Positions 12,201 through 25,884 of a DNA stretch of 64,000 bases are shown in pieces. The DNA is from Nannobrachium achirus (lineage: Eukaryota; Chordata; Actinopteri; Myctophiformes; Myctophidae). How positions within the stretch are numbered: the first letter of the stretch is position 1; each line of letters opens with the position of its first letter. The notes under the pieces were generated by a model. That model ran no database searches. It had not been told where the DNA came from and was given only the letters and a program-made list of their open reading frames with translations. The stretch covers positions 54,315,321 to 54,379,320 of the forward strand of contig OY997640.1 of the NCBI GenBank assembly GCA_963921795.1, in the 5' to 3' direction. Both the position numbers and the translations under genes were made by a program.

Positions 12201-15200
12201 ACCAAACCGGCGGCGGATAGCGTCTGTTGCCGAACGGGAGCTCATCGTCAGGTTTTCGGCAGCGGGTCGGGAACGTTATCGACCAGTATCGACCGAAAAC
12301 TGGAAAACTGGACTTGCTCAGTTTTGTTCAGTCGCCCCTGGCCATCGGTAAGATTGAGGGAGTTGTAGAATAGTTTGCTAACCAAGCCAAAATAAGCCAG
12401 AGACATTTTCCCATCGCATATTTTTACTAAATACCATATTCTCAACTCTCAATTCCTATTCCAATCGGATCCAAAGCAAAGCTAGTAGTAGGCTAGTAAT
12501 AGTGCAGCATGTGCCCGTGTTGTTGTTTTCTTTTTTTCCTCCTCTGCACGGAGAACACAGAGTGCCTCCGGCCGGGCCCGGTTGCCAGATTCTGTGAGTG
12601 AAATAAGCGACCAGGTCTATGAAAATAAGCCCACAAGCAGCGACCAGTTTCACCTCTGAGCTCTATTACATTAGTTATTTTATAAAATAATGTCGAAAGC
12701 AAGGCCAAATAAGCAACTACCCTTCAGAAACAAGCCCAAACAAAAGCAACCCACAACTAGCAACATTATAGGAAAACAGGATCAACGTTGCTTATAACGA
12801 GCAGACCTGGCACCACTGCCATACAGTAACTACAGTCGGCGTCGTCTGAAAAAAATAAAATAAAAAATATGTGCTTAGTTTTTTGCAGTTCTTTGCAGTC
12901 TGTGTACAGTCAGAAGGAGTCTCCTGTAGGCTGTTTGGTGTGGAGACACCTTTACCATTGATGATTGTAAATGTAGGCTACTGCATCTTCATGATTATAG
13001 ACTCCACTGTTGACTTCGATAGTTTGTAAAATTTCCCAAAGAAAAATTTTAGTTTCACTAAACCCCCTGAGTATTCATTTGTAGAAGGATAATAAATAAT
13101 AATACATACATTTTATGTTGGGCTTTTCTGAGTACTCAGTCATTTTACATCCCTACTAGGGAAACGACTTGGCCTGACCTCGATTAGTCGAAAGTCGACT
13201 AATCGATCGATTAGTTAACCGATTCGACTACCAATCTCTCAGTAGAATAATGCAAAAGAAATAAAGTGAATGAGTCATGATTTGACTGAGAGATTGGCCT
13301 AATTTGTTATATTAATTAACTATATGTTGAATCAGACATTAAGCACCCCCACCACCCAAATGGAATGATCCTTTATTGCATAACATTTTTATGTTATGCA
13401 ATCAGACTGATCAGACTGATTCGACTGGTTTGACTGCCAATCTCTGTCGAATGTATTTTCTTTTCCCAAAAAGATTTTGCCAGTCTGCCTATTGTCGACT
13501 ACCATTTGACTATAGGACATATTCTTCCAATCAGATTCCACTATATCAATTCTTAGACGGGGACAGGCCTAGAAACTACATACTGGTGAAAAAAGGCAGA
13601 TTGATTTGAACCAAAACATGATTGAAAGCGATGGCACAGTGTGGGATGACATCGTTAATTTCCCTCCTGCTGTGAGTGGGTGCTGACAGTTTTATTCATG
13701 TTTTATGTCCATGACAACAGATGGCATTAGCTGTGTTATCATCCGATCTGCGCTTCATGCTAGAGCTTTTTTATTATTATTTTGCATTTAAAGGCCAAAG
13801 TCCGTAGAAATTGCTATGAAGATTATTTTTAACTAGACTACTAACTCATGACTATAATTGAACACACATGGCTCTGTCCCCACCATAATCACACTGTATT
13901 TTCAATCTTTAACCCTGTTATCAAGAAAAGGTTCTGCACAACACTCAAGGCCAGTTCTATTTATTTTCTGGTCAGTCTGACATAGTGGGAATGGAGCATC
14001 TGTCAAGGCGAATGGCCCACTTGATAATAGACTCAGAAGGGCTCAAACAGACCTCAGTCATGTCTTTTGGCCTGGTGTGGTATGGCCAGAAGATCTCTTT
14101 CCTTAATGCCTTTGTCACTTATATCACTACTATATCTTTAGTCAATTTGTATGTAATGCCCTTTTGACTTTATTGTGTTGTACAATGTTCTGGTTATCAA
14201 CTCTTGTTTACTGGTGAGAAGACATGGGCAAGGTGCAACAGCTGACCAAAGAGGTTGTTCAGAAAAGTCTTGTTTTGACTCCCTTCAGTTGGGGGGGGAA
14301 AAAAAGGAACACAGTCAAGGATCACTTCTCAAAACAGGAAAGTGAGTCAGAGTAATGGGCTTTTTTTTAGTACCAGTGAATGCTGGATTGTGTGTGTGTT
14401 TTGTGTGTGTGCGCGAGAGAGAACCTGGGCTTGTCAGAAAAATAGAACTTACTCCTTTACCCTTATGCAAACTGATATTTTAAAACAAGTGAAAGATGAC
14501 TTCTCTCCCTTCTAGTTGGTGTCAAGGTTGTTCTCTCTCACACACACACCTGAAAAGCGATTCAATCCAGCAGTCACTCGTACTCTTGACAACACATGTG
14601 CACGGAATTGAATTTCAAGTAAATAATGCATACTGTATGTTCCAGATAGTATTTGTCCAAGCTATGGAAATTAAGTAAGGAATGCTAGATATTGACTTGA
14701 GCATTTAATGGAAGTTATGACAAGGTAAAGAAAACATCTGATGCAAGTGAGTGGTCATGTTCTCGCAGCTGGGTCCTTCCTTGAATTGGCAGGTGCATGA
14801 TTGATGGGTACGATTCATGTATGGACATGTAGGAGCGATGAATACAATTGACCATTTTCACTTCACACAGTGGCCATTTTGCTCTTGCATCATACTTGTC
14901 ATGTTCTAATGAGAGCGATGAATGATGGCCACTGTGTGAATATGGTCAATATTGTAGCAGTACATTCCGAGTGTATAAGCTTAAGTTCAAATCCTAGCGG
15001 TGCTGTTTGTATCAGATGATGTGAAATGGTTTGTTCTTTGACAGGGGGACACGATTTATGCCACAGTGGTGCCAGAATTGGACGTAAAGGAGCTTGAGAA
15101 AACTGTCAACCCTATTGTACAAGAATACTTTGAACACGGAGACACAAAAGAAGTCCAGGTAAGTGACGCAACATAAAAACATTTAAAAGAAATCTGAGAT

Positions 15201-18200
15201 GCACCAGTAGCTGACAGGATAAATATCTCTGCACACAAGATAAATGTATAACTCACCCATACAAATCATTAACTGAAAATATTTGCTGTAATAGATAATG
15301 TACTATATGTTCTCAGCTTAGTTAAAACATTTCTTATTTTGCAATTTGCATACACATTTGCAATCTAGTTTAGCTGTTATTTAGATCAACTTTTATTGAT
15401 TTATATTTTGATCATCATAGCGGTCTGTAAAAAAACACCACAGCAGATGTCTGTAAATCATAACCCACATCCATGATCCATCTTTTCCTTATTTTTTTTA
15501 TCCATTTTTGGAAAGCTAGAGTTTGCTCTAAGGGCGTCACTGTTTTACTTTCCCACACTAAATTGAAATTGTCTCCTTTTGTTTAGATGTTACTGAAGGA
15601 ACTGAACCTGGGCTCCAATAGGTTTGAGTTTTCCTCTGTGGCTGTCTCCCTGTCCCTTGAGGGGAAGGCCAGTCACAGAGAGCTTACCTCCCGCCTGCTT
15701 TCTGACCTGTCGGGCAAAGTGATGTCCCAGTCAGACATGACCAGAGCCTTTGACAAGATTATCCGAGAGCTACCAGACCTCATTCTGGACACACCAGAAG
15801 CTCCACAGGTAGGCCTGACTAATTGGCAGTGGTGTCCATATGGAATATGGAAGTAAGCACCCTCATAGGTCAAATACTTGTTCCATCCCGGATCTTAATT
15901 CCCATAAAGTAGATTACCATGCTAGTTGGTGATCAACATGTAAGAATACAAGATTGGTAAAATAAAGTAATTGAAGAAAATGAAGATGTTTATGTAAGAC
16001 ACCCAATGTGCAATAAAGTATTTCTCATTTAGATTAATGAATGGTTTTATCACACTACCCAACACAAAATATTTAGATGTTTAGTCGTGTTAGGCTGCTC
16101 AATGTCCATACCAGCATATTACATTTAGATGAGGAAATGGTTGTGTGACACAACAACAAATAGATGTTTCCCTTCTGTCATCCTCAGATGTTAGGTCAGT
16201 TTATTGCCAGAGCTATAGCAGACCATGCCCTCCCCATGTCATTCTTGGACCGCTACAAGGGCAAGGTGGACTGTGACCACGCCAGGTGAGCACAAACCTA
16301 AGCAAATATAACATTTAATACAGTTGTTTTGCCAATTTCCCTAAGATTGTAATTTAACGAACTGGCATGCTGAACTGAATAACGAAGTTCAAAGATTTAT
16401 AGAAACTGTGTTGTCATTCACAATCTTGCAAATGCAGATTACACAATTGACAGTTTTACAATCAGAAAACCCCCCAAAATGATGATAAATTCACTCTGCC
16501 GGCCATGCAAGTAAAAAAACAATTCATTAAGTTCACCATGCCTTCAGCAATGTTTACAAAAATAGAGAAATATGTTTATAGAGCAGGGGTTTTCAAAGTG
16601 GGTGACGGGGCACCCTGGGGTGCCGTGACAGCAGTCCAGGGGTGCCACCAGGTAATTTAAACTTGAAGTACAAAGTTTCAGTCAGTTCTAACCAAAATGG
16701 CTATTATCTCAACGTTTTCCTCGCAACATAATCACTAAAATATCGCCATGTTTCAAAATGTGTACGTCTTTTGGTAAAGCAAAGCCCTGCTTCATCATAC
16801 AAGACTGTCGCACAAAACTAGTGAAAACACTAGTTTAGTACATTTTATAGATGATAAATACAAAATGAACGGTTTTGGACATACAAGGTTTCCACCCGAC
16901 ACCGACGATATGCTATAAATATAAGGTGCTGGGAGTGAAAATTATAATGTAGGGTTGCCTCGGATTAAAAAAATATTTATGGGTTGCCCTGAGACAAAAA
17001 AGTTTGGGAACCCCGTTGTACTTGATTCCTTTCCTTATTTTACATGTTTGTCTGTTGTATGTCTGGCATTGTTCTCTCACTGCAGAGCGGCGCTGGACCG
17101 TGCCGCTGTGCTCCTCTCCATGAAGAAGGAGATAGTCAGGCTAGACAACGTGTGGGGCGTGGGTGGCGGCCTCAGACCTGTCAAACACCTTGTCAAAGAG
17201 GTAAGCCCCACCCACATTGGGCATAACACACATTTCAAACAAAGCTATATAGTGTTAGCCTAGTTCCAGACCCTGAATCGCTAGCCGCACCCCTTTAAAA
17301 TGTTGTTTTGGCGATTCAGGGGTCTAGAATTGCTCTCATTGAAATGGCTTTCCTCGTTCGAAAATCCGTACGGCGAATCAGCGTTGTGAATCAGTGTCTT
17401 GTGATCAGCGTGGGTGGGGGTTTCCCAGAACTCATGCGCGCTTCCAAGTAAACAGCTGAAGTGCACACTGGGTAAAGAGCCACAGGCCAGCCCTGTACTT
17501 GCTTGCAGTGTTGGCAGAGCAACCTTCCCCTCTGAGAATTTGGATTTGAAAAAGAAGGGACAGATATCTGTCGGTACGGAAGTCCGGTCTCAACCTTATG
17601 TGTGCACTGTGCAGCTGCTCTCGCAACTTGTTGGTGGTTTAATCCTGGCTTGGATTTGGTTGTCGTGCAGGGAAGTATCGGAAATTCATATAAAATGTTA
17701 AAGTTGCGAAAGAGTATTATAATGAGGACAACTTATTTATCAGTGCTTCTGTGTTTTTACCATTGTTCAAACAAATGGTAGCCAAATCACACTCATGTTC
17801 ATGACACGCCCCCACACCCCCGATGAGACGTGATCTCTCTCTCTTTGCATGGGCTTTGTGTGGGATTACTGTTCCCTGGACTAGGGCTGTCACGATCTGA
17901 CATTTTACAAGACGATTAATTTTCACTCAAATAATTGACGATTTAATTGTGTTTTTGTCGTGGACAATTACATTTCTGTTTGGCTTTTAGGCTTTGAAGT
18001 TGCACATGGTAGATATGACACATAACCTAAATATACAAAGAAATGACTGACATATTTGACAACTTTACACTTAAAAAAGAACATTGATAGTGGAAATAGC
18101 TGATCTACAAGCTCAGAACGCATCACGATGCGACGCGTTGTGAGCTTGTAGATCTAATATTTCCTCTATTTTTGACTTTCTTTTAAATATATGAACATTT

Positions 18201-21200
18201 TTCAACATGGAAACGATTATGAAAAATAATCACGATTATGTCAAATAATTGCGATTAGACGATTATGTAATAATTGTGACAGCCCTACCCTGGACAAGAC
18301 CGTTTTCTATGTTACTGTAAAATGTAAATTCATGTGTGTTGTACGAGAATGCATTATTATTATTATTGTTTAGGAAAGGACGTGTGATCACACCCTGTCC
18401 TGGGTTCTAGAATGTTACATAATAACCCCTCTGAAGAACTACCGCTGTCCAGTTTTGATTTCCTGCTTGGTATCATGCAGCTGCCCCTCAGGCAGAGCGG
18501 AGTGGGCTTGCATTGGGCTGTAGTGAGTAGGGCTGTCACCATTATGACATTTTACATGACCATTAATTTATTGTCATTCAAATAATTGCGATTTAATTGT
18601 GTTTTACATTTACAATTACATTTCTGTTTGGCTTGTAGGCTTTGAAGTTGCACATGGCAGATATGACACATAACCCAAATATACAAAGAAGTGAAGGACA
18701 TATTTGACAACTTTACACTTAAAAAGAACATTGATAGTGGAAATAGCCGATCTACCAGCTCACAACGCGTCATGATGCAACGCGTTGTGAGCTTGTAGAT
18801 CTGCTATTTCCACTATTTTTTAAATGTTTGAACATATATAAACATTTTTCAACATGTAAACGATTATCACAAAATGATTGCCATTAGGCGATTATGTAAT
18901 AATTGTGATAGCCCTAGTAGTGAGCATAGGGTCTCTTCACTGCTCTCTTTTGTGTCTCACTGATTCTGCATCTTATGCACAGCTACAGTAAATCTGGAGT
19001 GTTAATTTAACTATTTAAAAATAATTGTTTACACTTATACACACGTTAAATAAAGACTCTGGAATTCACTGCATGTGACATCTTTATCCTGCCAAGCTGT
19101 CAGTCTTTCTATTATTTTCCTTTGTTACATTGAGCTGAGTTGAAGCCAGAGCAGGACCCACAACATCCCTAAGCCTCGCAAGCTAGTTTGCTTTTAGCCA
19201 ACAGCACTAACAGATGCTCGTGGGAAGTGCTGGCCACAGCTCTTGTTGCTAAGCGACTATTGAAAATCGTGGTTGAAGCACAGCACTCCAGCTAAAAGTT
19301 GAATATTTTCAGATTTTGGGGTCTTGGAGAGTCCTATAGAAGTTAGACACAGAGTAGTTAATTACATTAACAAAAAGAGGAAAAAGGGGAAGACAAGCTC
19401 GACTTAAATGTACAGTCTGTTATACGAGGGATAATTAATGGTATGAAATGGATAGTAATTATTGAGAAATAAACCCCAACAGGGTGATTACACCCTGACG
19501 CAAAGCAGAGAAGTATTTTTGTAATTATACATAAATAAATAAAATAGAGTAGTAAATTCTTTTTTACTATTTTATTCTCCCAATTTAGTCATCATGTAAT
19601 TTAATTCCCTGCCCTAGCCTCTAGAACAGGGCTTCTCAAACCTTTTTTATGCCTATCTTATCGATGAAATGATGAATAAATAATATTGTAGCAGTGCCCC
19701 AAAACACTGCCGCGACGGCGACCCTCCAGCCCGTCCGGGCAGCTGTCAGCTATGTCTGAGAGAAGCACCTTCTGCGATGTGTAAATTAAACGCAGGTTGT
19801 TGACTAAAATGCTGGTAGGCTTATTTTCTTTGCTTGCACATACAACAGATGAAATGTACACAGGACCCCGCCAGCGCCAATTTACCAGTGTTTATTTAAC
19901 TCAGAGAGGGTACAAATGGACCCCTACAGGGAATTTACCCATTTACTTAAAGTAGCAAAAACACCAAAAACTGCTCTTTTAAGAGCCACCCAAACATAAT
20001 TAGGCCTACAGATAAATATCATTCATCTGCAGTAAAATCAGTTCAGGGGCTTAACTTCTGTGTGTGCTTCCCATATTGCTGGTTGGTTCCCTGTGTGGGT
20101 TGGAGCTGGATGAATCGAGGAGTTAAGTCTTTGTTCCGTTTATTTATGTACAAAACACGGCACCTTCGCGCAGCCCACAGTTTGAGAACCGCTGCGCTAG
20201 AACAGGGGTCCTCAACGTTTTCAGGCCAAGGACCCCTTAATTGAGAAAGAGATGAAGCAGGGACCCCCACAGCCTTTTCATAGATTCCATATACAGGTAG
20301 TTTAATTGTTTGACTGCACAATCATCATTGTATTTTGGATTCATGTCAATTTGTGTTTTCAGATACGTATTTAGCCACTTGAATCGTCAATACTTAACTT
20401 GACATTTCAGTCTGTACTTAGTCTGCCCTTTTTCCCCTCTACGACAAACTTTACCGAAAACGTTGCCGAAAATAGCTGATCTACAAGCTCACAACGCTAG
20501 ATCTGCTATTTTTGTCTAAAGTTCTCAGAATATGGATGCTAGGGTTCAAGTGGTTAAAGGAGAAAAAAAGCTTCTATCACACAAAGATTTGGAGGACCCC
20601 CTGTAGTAACTCTGAGGACCCCCAAGGGGTCCCGTACCCCCTGTTGAAGAGCCCTGCTCTAGAAGTATGTGCAGTGACAAATATGGCTCTCCAGCCTGGC
20701 GTCCCTCCCTCGAACAAGGCCAGTTGTGTTCGTTTTTAGACGCTTGGCAAGCCGGATGCACTGCAGTGGATTCGAACACCTAGACTCCGGTGGTGGGCAG
20801 CTAATATTTCCTCTGCACCACCCAAGCGTTGTGTAATGAATGATACTTGAGACCCCCCCTCTTCTGGACTCGCATACACCCATCATGCAGGATCTAATTC
20901 TTTCCGGGCCCTCTCCTAGCTTCCTATACTGATTCTTTGTTGTTCTCATTTCAGAAAGGGTACAAATTAACTGGCGAGTGGACTGCCTACTCCTTTTTCA
21001 AATGATTGAAAGGACTTTTTTTTCGCCCCCCAGGAAAGCTTGGGTTATGGCCTGTTTGAACTTCCCATTGAGTGGCTTGAAATTATACTGTGGCTCTGCT
21101 TAAAAAATGGAAATTCTGTGTAGGTCAGACTTTTCATAATGGCTGTACAGTAACCGTTTGCTGGGGTTCTTTTTTTCCAGGTCTTGTTTAGTTTATTACC

Positions 21201-24200
21201 ACAGCCATTCTGAAAAAAAAAGAAAAACATAATTGCTCTGGCAAGGATATCACAAGTTTTTAATTACAAATCACAATCACAATCAAATCACAATCACACT
21301 TAAAAACACAGTTATGGTTTGGTTAGGATTTGATGGTGAGGTGGGCTACATTGTGGCCTCCCAGCTGAGGTGTGTGCATCCGTGTGCACATTTGCTCCTG
21401 TGTTTCGCTTTCTTTCCATTCAGTACAGTGCTAGAAGATGAAAATTCCGTAGGAGATTGCACAGGACAGACTTAATAGACTGATTTCCCTTACTAATGCT
21501 GTGGTCTCAAAATTCCATTGTGTAAAATACAGTGGATAAAACTGTATAAAAGAAATAAAGCAAGATGCACAAGATCCTATTATAAAAACAAAAGTTAATA
21601 TACAGTGGCACAATGTGTTCCTGGTTTGTACTTGTAGCAGAGTTTAACATTGCTGAGGCAAACTATATCCAGGGTTTGGTGCATAGACTTCATGCCTCAA
21701 ACATGTGGAGAGGCGTGTTTGATGTTCATAGGATTGCTAGCTCGTGTGTGTGTGTGTGTGTGTGTAACAGAGCTGTAAGAACGAAATCCGGGAGTTGAAT
21801 ACAATTTGAATTGTGATCTTCGAATGTTGAAATTGACTCCATTTCCTCCATTAATGTGTAATGATGACCAACCAATGTGAAAACAAATGCTTATATCATG
21901 TCACGCATGATGAACGATAAAGTTTGAGTGCCTGCACTGCACACAGCAAGTCGATATGAACGTCGTCGGTGCCACCCAATGCGTCTGTGTTGTGCACGCT
22001 CTGCTGTGCGCCTGTGTGTGTCTGGTCACGCTGAGACTGACGGGCCATGTTGGTTCCACGCAGAAGGCAAGACTCCTCCCTTTTCCCCCATAAACTTCAC
22101 TTGAAAGTTATAAATGCAACTGTTTGCTTTGATCCGCTTTGGACACTCGACACCATTTGGAAACAAACTGCTTTAGAGAGCAGGGATGGCTCCAGTGCTG
22201 CGGGTGCCCTGACTAGCTCGAGCCAACTGCTCTGCCCAGCCAGTAGAGCTGTTGGCATGGAGGAGAAGTAGATACATTCGTTGCTCATCTCTGGCAGCTT
22301 TGGCTAGTAGTTTGTAGTCGTCCCATTCACTTTACTTTAGGCAGTAAATGGGTCATGTAGATGTTCAATCTTGATTCATTTCACATTAACGGCTTGAAAT
22401 GTGCTACTTCCATACAGTCTGTTTCTTCACTTCGGGAGCAGCTTCGCTTGTCTCACTTTTGTATGCATTTGTATTCTGTGTTTCAGATGAATCTCCTGCT
22501 GAAGGAGTACCTGGTATCAGGCGTTCTGTCGGAAGCAGAACATTGTCTACGTGACCTGGAGGTGCCACACTTCCACCATGAGCTGGTCTATGAGGTTTGA
22601 CCCCAGTTCTCCTCCTCCTATGCAATTAAAAGAGCCCTGTTATTTTGACCTTTAGTCCTATAATGTACCCAACTGGCCCTCAATGTAGGCCTGGCATACT
22701 GGTTAATTCCTTGACCTCCATAACTTATTCAGATCAGTGGAAGGAGACAATATGGTCTTGATTGTATGTATTTTCTGTTCAACCAAAGATTCTTTGCAAC
22801 TATTTGGGGCCTTTTTTCATTACATTTCTTGGGACTTGCACAATATGCTCTGTGCATCTGGGTTTCCGAAAGGTGGTATACATGTTTCCCATTTCGGTTG
22901 ATTTTCTCATATCTTTGTTTGTTTGACTCAACAACAGACTTTAACCATAAAGACATACTTTATGACATCTCCATAATGTGTTTCGGTAGCAAGTCTGCTG
23001 CAAGCCATCAAACAAAGCTATGGGAAAATGAACCACATGTGTTAGTATACCACCTTCTGAAACTCTGGACTACAGTTATCCACAGAGCCTTATCCACAGA
23101 GCCTGTAAAAAGATGCAGCACTGCCACCTTATGGTAAACCATTAAAATGCAGTTCATTATCAGTGATCATAACACACTTAGTTAAACTATTTAATCTAAA
23201 CTAATCTAAGCCTTTACTGAATTTGAAACACAAAGACATCGGAGTTGCACATTGCACACATGCTGTCCTTGAACAAGACACTAAACCTCCAAATCCATAA
23301 ACTATCATACCATGGGTCATGTCTAGACACATATGAAACTCATGAATAAAATCAGAAGTGCATTATGCTCTATTGTGGAAAAACAAAAGTCAAAGTTGTA
23401 GATGTTTTATATTCTCTCCTTTTTTATGTTTGTGATTTGATAGGCTGTGGTGATGGTCCTGGAGTCTAAAGGAGACACAGCCGTCCAGATGATGGTAAAG
23501 CTACTTCAGACCTTCGGAAAGAGTGGCCTCATCACTGTGGACCAGATGAACCGGGTCAGTCACAATCCAGGAAAATGTGGTTCTCCACCTGTGGAGACCC
23601 CAAGGGGGTCCCCAAATTCCCCAAATTATTTGGGGGGGGGGTCCCTAGATGATTAACTTAACTCATTGACTGCCAAGGCCCGAGTTTCCCGAGTTATTAC
23701 AGTAGTCCCAGGCTGCCACAGCCCGAGTTTCCCGAGTTGGAAGCCATTTTGAAAAAAATATATTTTTATTTTTTTCAAAAAAATTTTTTATAAAAAATTT
23801 TCTAAAAATGCCTCAAATGTATTAGGCATGATCGCAATGCATGTTTAGCCCCATAACAAACACATCTCTCAAAATGTCAAAAATGGCTGTTTTGTCTGAC
23901 TTTGAAGGCTTGTATCTCATGAATGCCTGAACGGATTTCCAAGCGGATTTTTTTGTTTGAAAGCTGTTAAAAAGTACTACACAGAATGGTGCATGATCTA
24001 GGCATGGGCGTGCACAATCCGTGCACTAAAAATTGATCCGTGCACTAGAAATTTAGGAAGGTGGCAGTGTTTGCTTTGTCTGACTTTGAAGGCTTCCATC
24101 TCATGAATGCCTGAACGGATTTCCAAGCGGATTTTTTTGTTTGAAAGCTGTTAAAAAGTACTACACATATGGTGCATATATGGTGCATGGGCGTGCACGA

Positions 24201-25822
24201 TCCGTGCACTAAAAATTGATCCGTGCACTAGAAATTTAGGAACGTGGCATCCTGGTACTTGGCGGCCATCTTGAAAAGGGCATTCAATGAGTTAATGTGC
24301 AACATTGTTTTCTCACTCAACAGTAAACAAACCAACATAAAGTTTAAGTGCATAGAGGGTATCTGTACATTTCTAAAGTGACAATTTAAGGACTTTTTAA
24401 CTCATTCGTAGTTTACGGCCGAGGAGCCCGAAGATTGTTCTATGTCTTTCACTGCTGGCTTCTCCTACCTGTTAACGCGGGCGCTCATCCAGTTCCCATC
24501 GTGCGTGATCGGACACTGCTATGCATCGTGTGTTCGCGTATTCCATCAGCTTCTCAGATCCTTTTAAATTTTTTCAATTGATCAATAAGTTCTCCGTCTG
24601 TAAGCCGCAGTGTTTACACAGAAAGCTAACGGGCCAAAATAGAGGACGGACCATCCGCTTCCGGTTCACGGTCTCAATGTTAACTGGTCCGCTCAATAAT
24701 GTGTCCGTGTAGAAACCGATCACGGAGCATTAGTTCCGGCCTATTTTAGTTCCGCTTCGATAAAAAATATTTTTTTAATTAAAGCTTATTAAATCTTCGG
24801 GTTCCTCGGGCATGCAGGAAAGGGGTACAAAGGGGTATTTTTTTGGCAGAGGTTAAGTTAATACCAGAGTCAGAAATTGTGAAAATAGCCGATCTACATG
24901 CTGTGTTATACAAAATGTAATGCCTCAACTCTTAGTGCTCTTCAGGGTGGGGGGGTCCCCAGTTAAAGTATGATTATTTTAGTGGTTGCGGCCTGAAAAG
25001 GTTGAGAACCACTGCTCTGGGAAAATGTGGTTCTTGGGGTACCTGGTGGCTAAAACCAGTCAACCAAACTGTTTAATTCCAACGATCCACAATAGCAAAA
25101 TGGCTCAAAAAAACAAAACTAAAATTGCCGACCTGCAAACTCACAAATTCCAAAAAAAAAGAAAAAAAACGCCAGGTTGAAAGTGCTTAAACTGGCACAA
25201 TATTTTTTAATTTATGCTCCACCACATGACGGTGTCAAATGCAAAAATAGCAGACCTACGAGCTCACGACGCCCGTTGTGGCTCTGCCATTTTAAATGCG
25301 TGACATCGTCTCACGACCAATTATTAATCAGGCTTTAGATAAGACTTTATTGTGACAACGTTTCAACCTTCACTGAAACTGCGAAGGTCAAAAACATAAA
25401 ACTTGGAACATTAAAAGCAAGCCCTACTTTTCTAAATAATGTCACCGCCCTTGCAGTTTGGCTCGGCACCAAAATAAAGAGATGAGCGTTAAATTGTTCT
25501 TGAACAATTATTAGATTGGAATTTAAATTGAATGACTCGTCTTCTCTCGTGTGTCTCAACTCTCTCTCTGCCCTTGGTTTCCTGTCTTGTGACACTCCCA
25601 TCTGAATAAAGCAGGAAATCCCAAGAAAATTGATAATAAAATAAAATCATTGAATCATCTTGAATTACAAAAACATAAAAATAAATGTTTTTACTAATAA
25701 AAAGTTTTACATTAACTCTAGTCATGATAATCAATTAAATAAAACACTGAAAGAAAGAAGATGGCTTAATATATAATTTGATAGGACAATTTGCAAGAAT
25801 TTAAGTGTCTACTATATATACA

Positions 25823-25884
<62 letters not shown>

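Larger units (their letters stand above)
23575..25012 (-). mobile_element. hAT MITE, family B, with two TTAA insertions
   Basis: Left end near TGTGGTTCTCCACC, right end GGTTGAGAACCACTG. Read on the minus strand it matches the uninterrupted copy at 32280-32703 segment by segment (for example TTATACAAAATGTAATGCC). Two blocks absent from that copy are insertions: 23662-24291 and about 24396-24849. The hairpin module (24879-24903) keeps only one arm. I could not read a clean target duplication. Confidence 0.7.
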
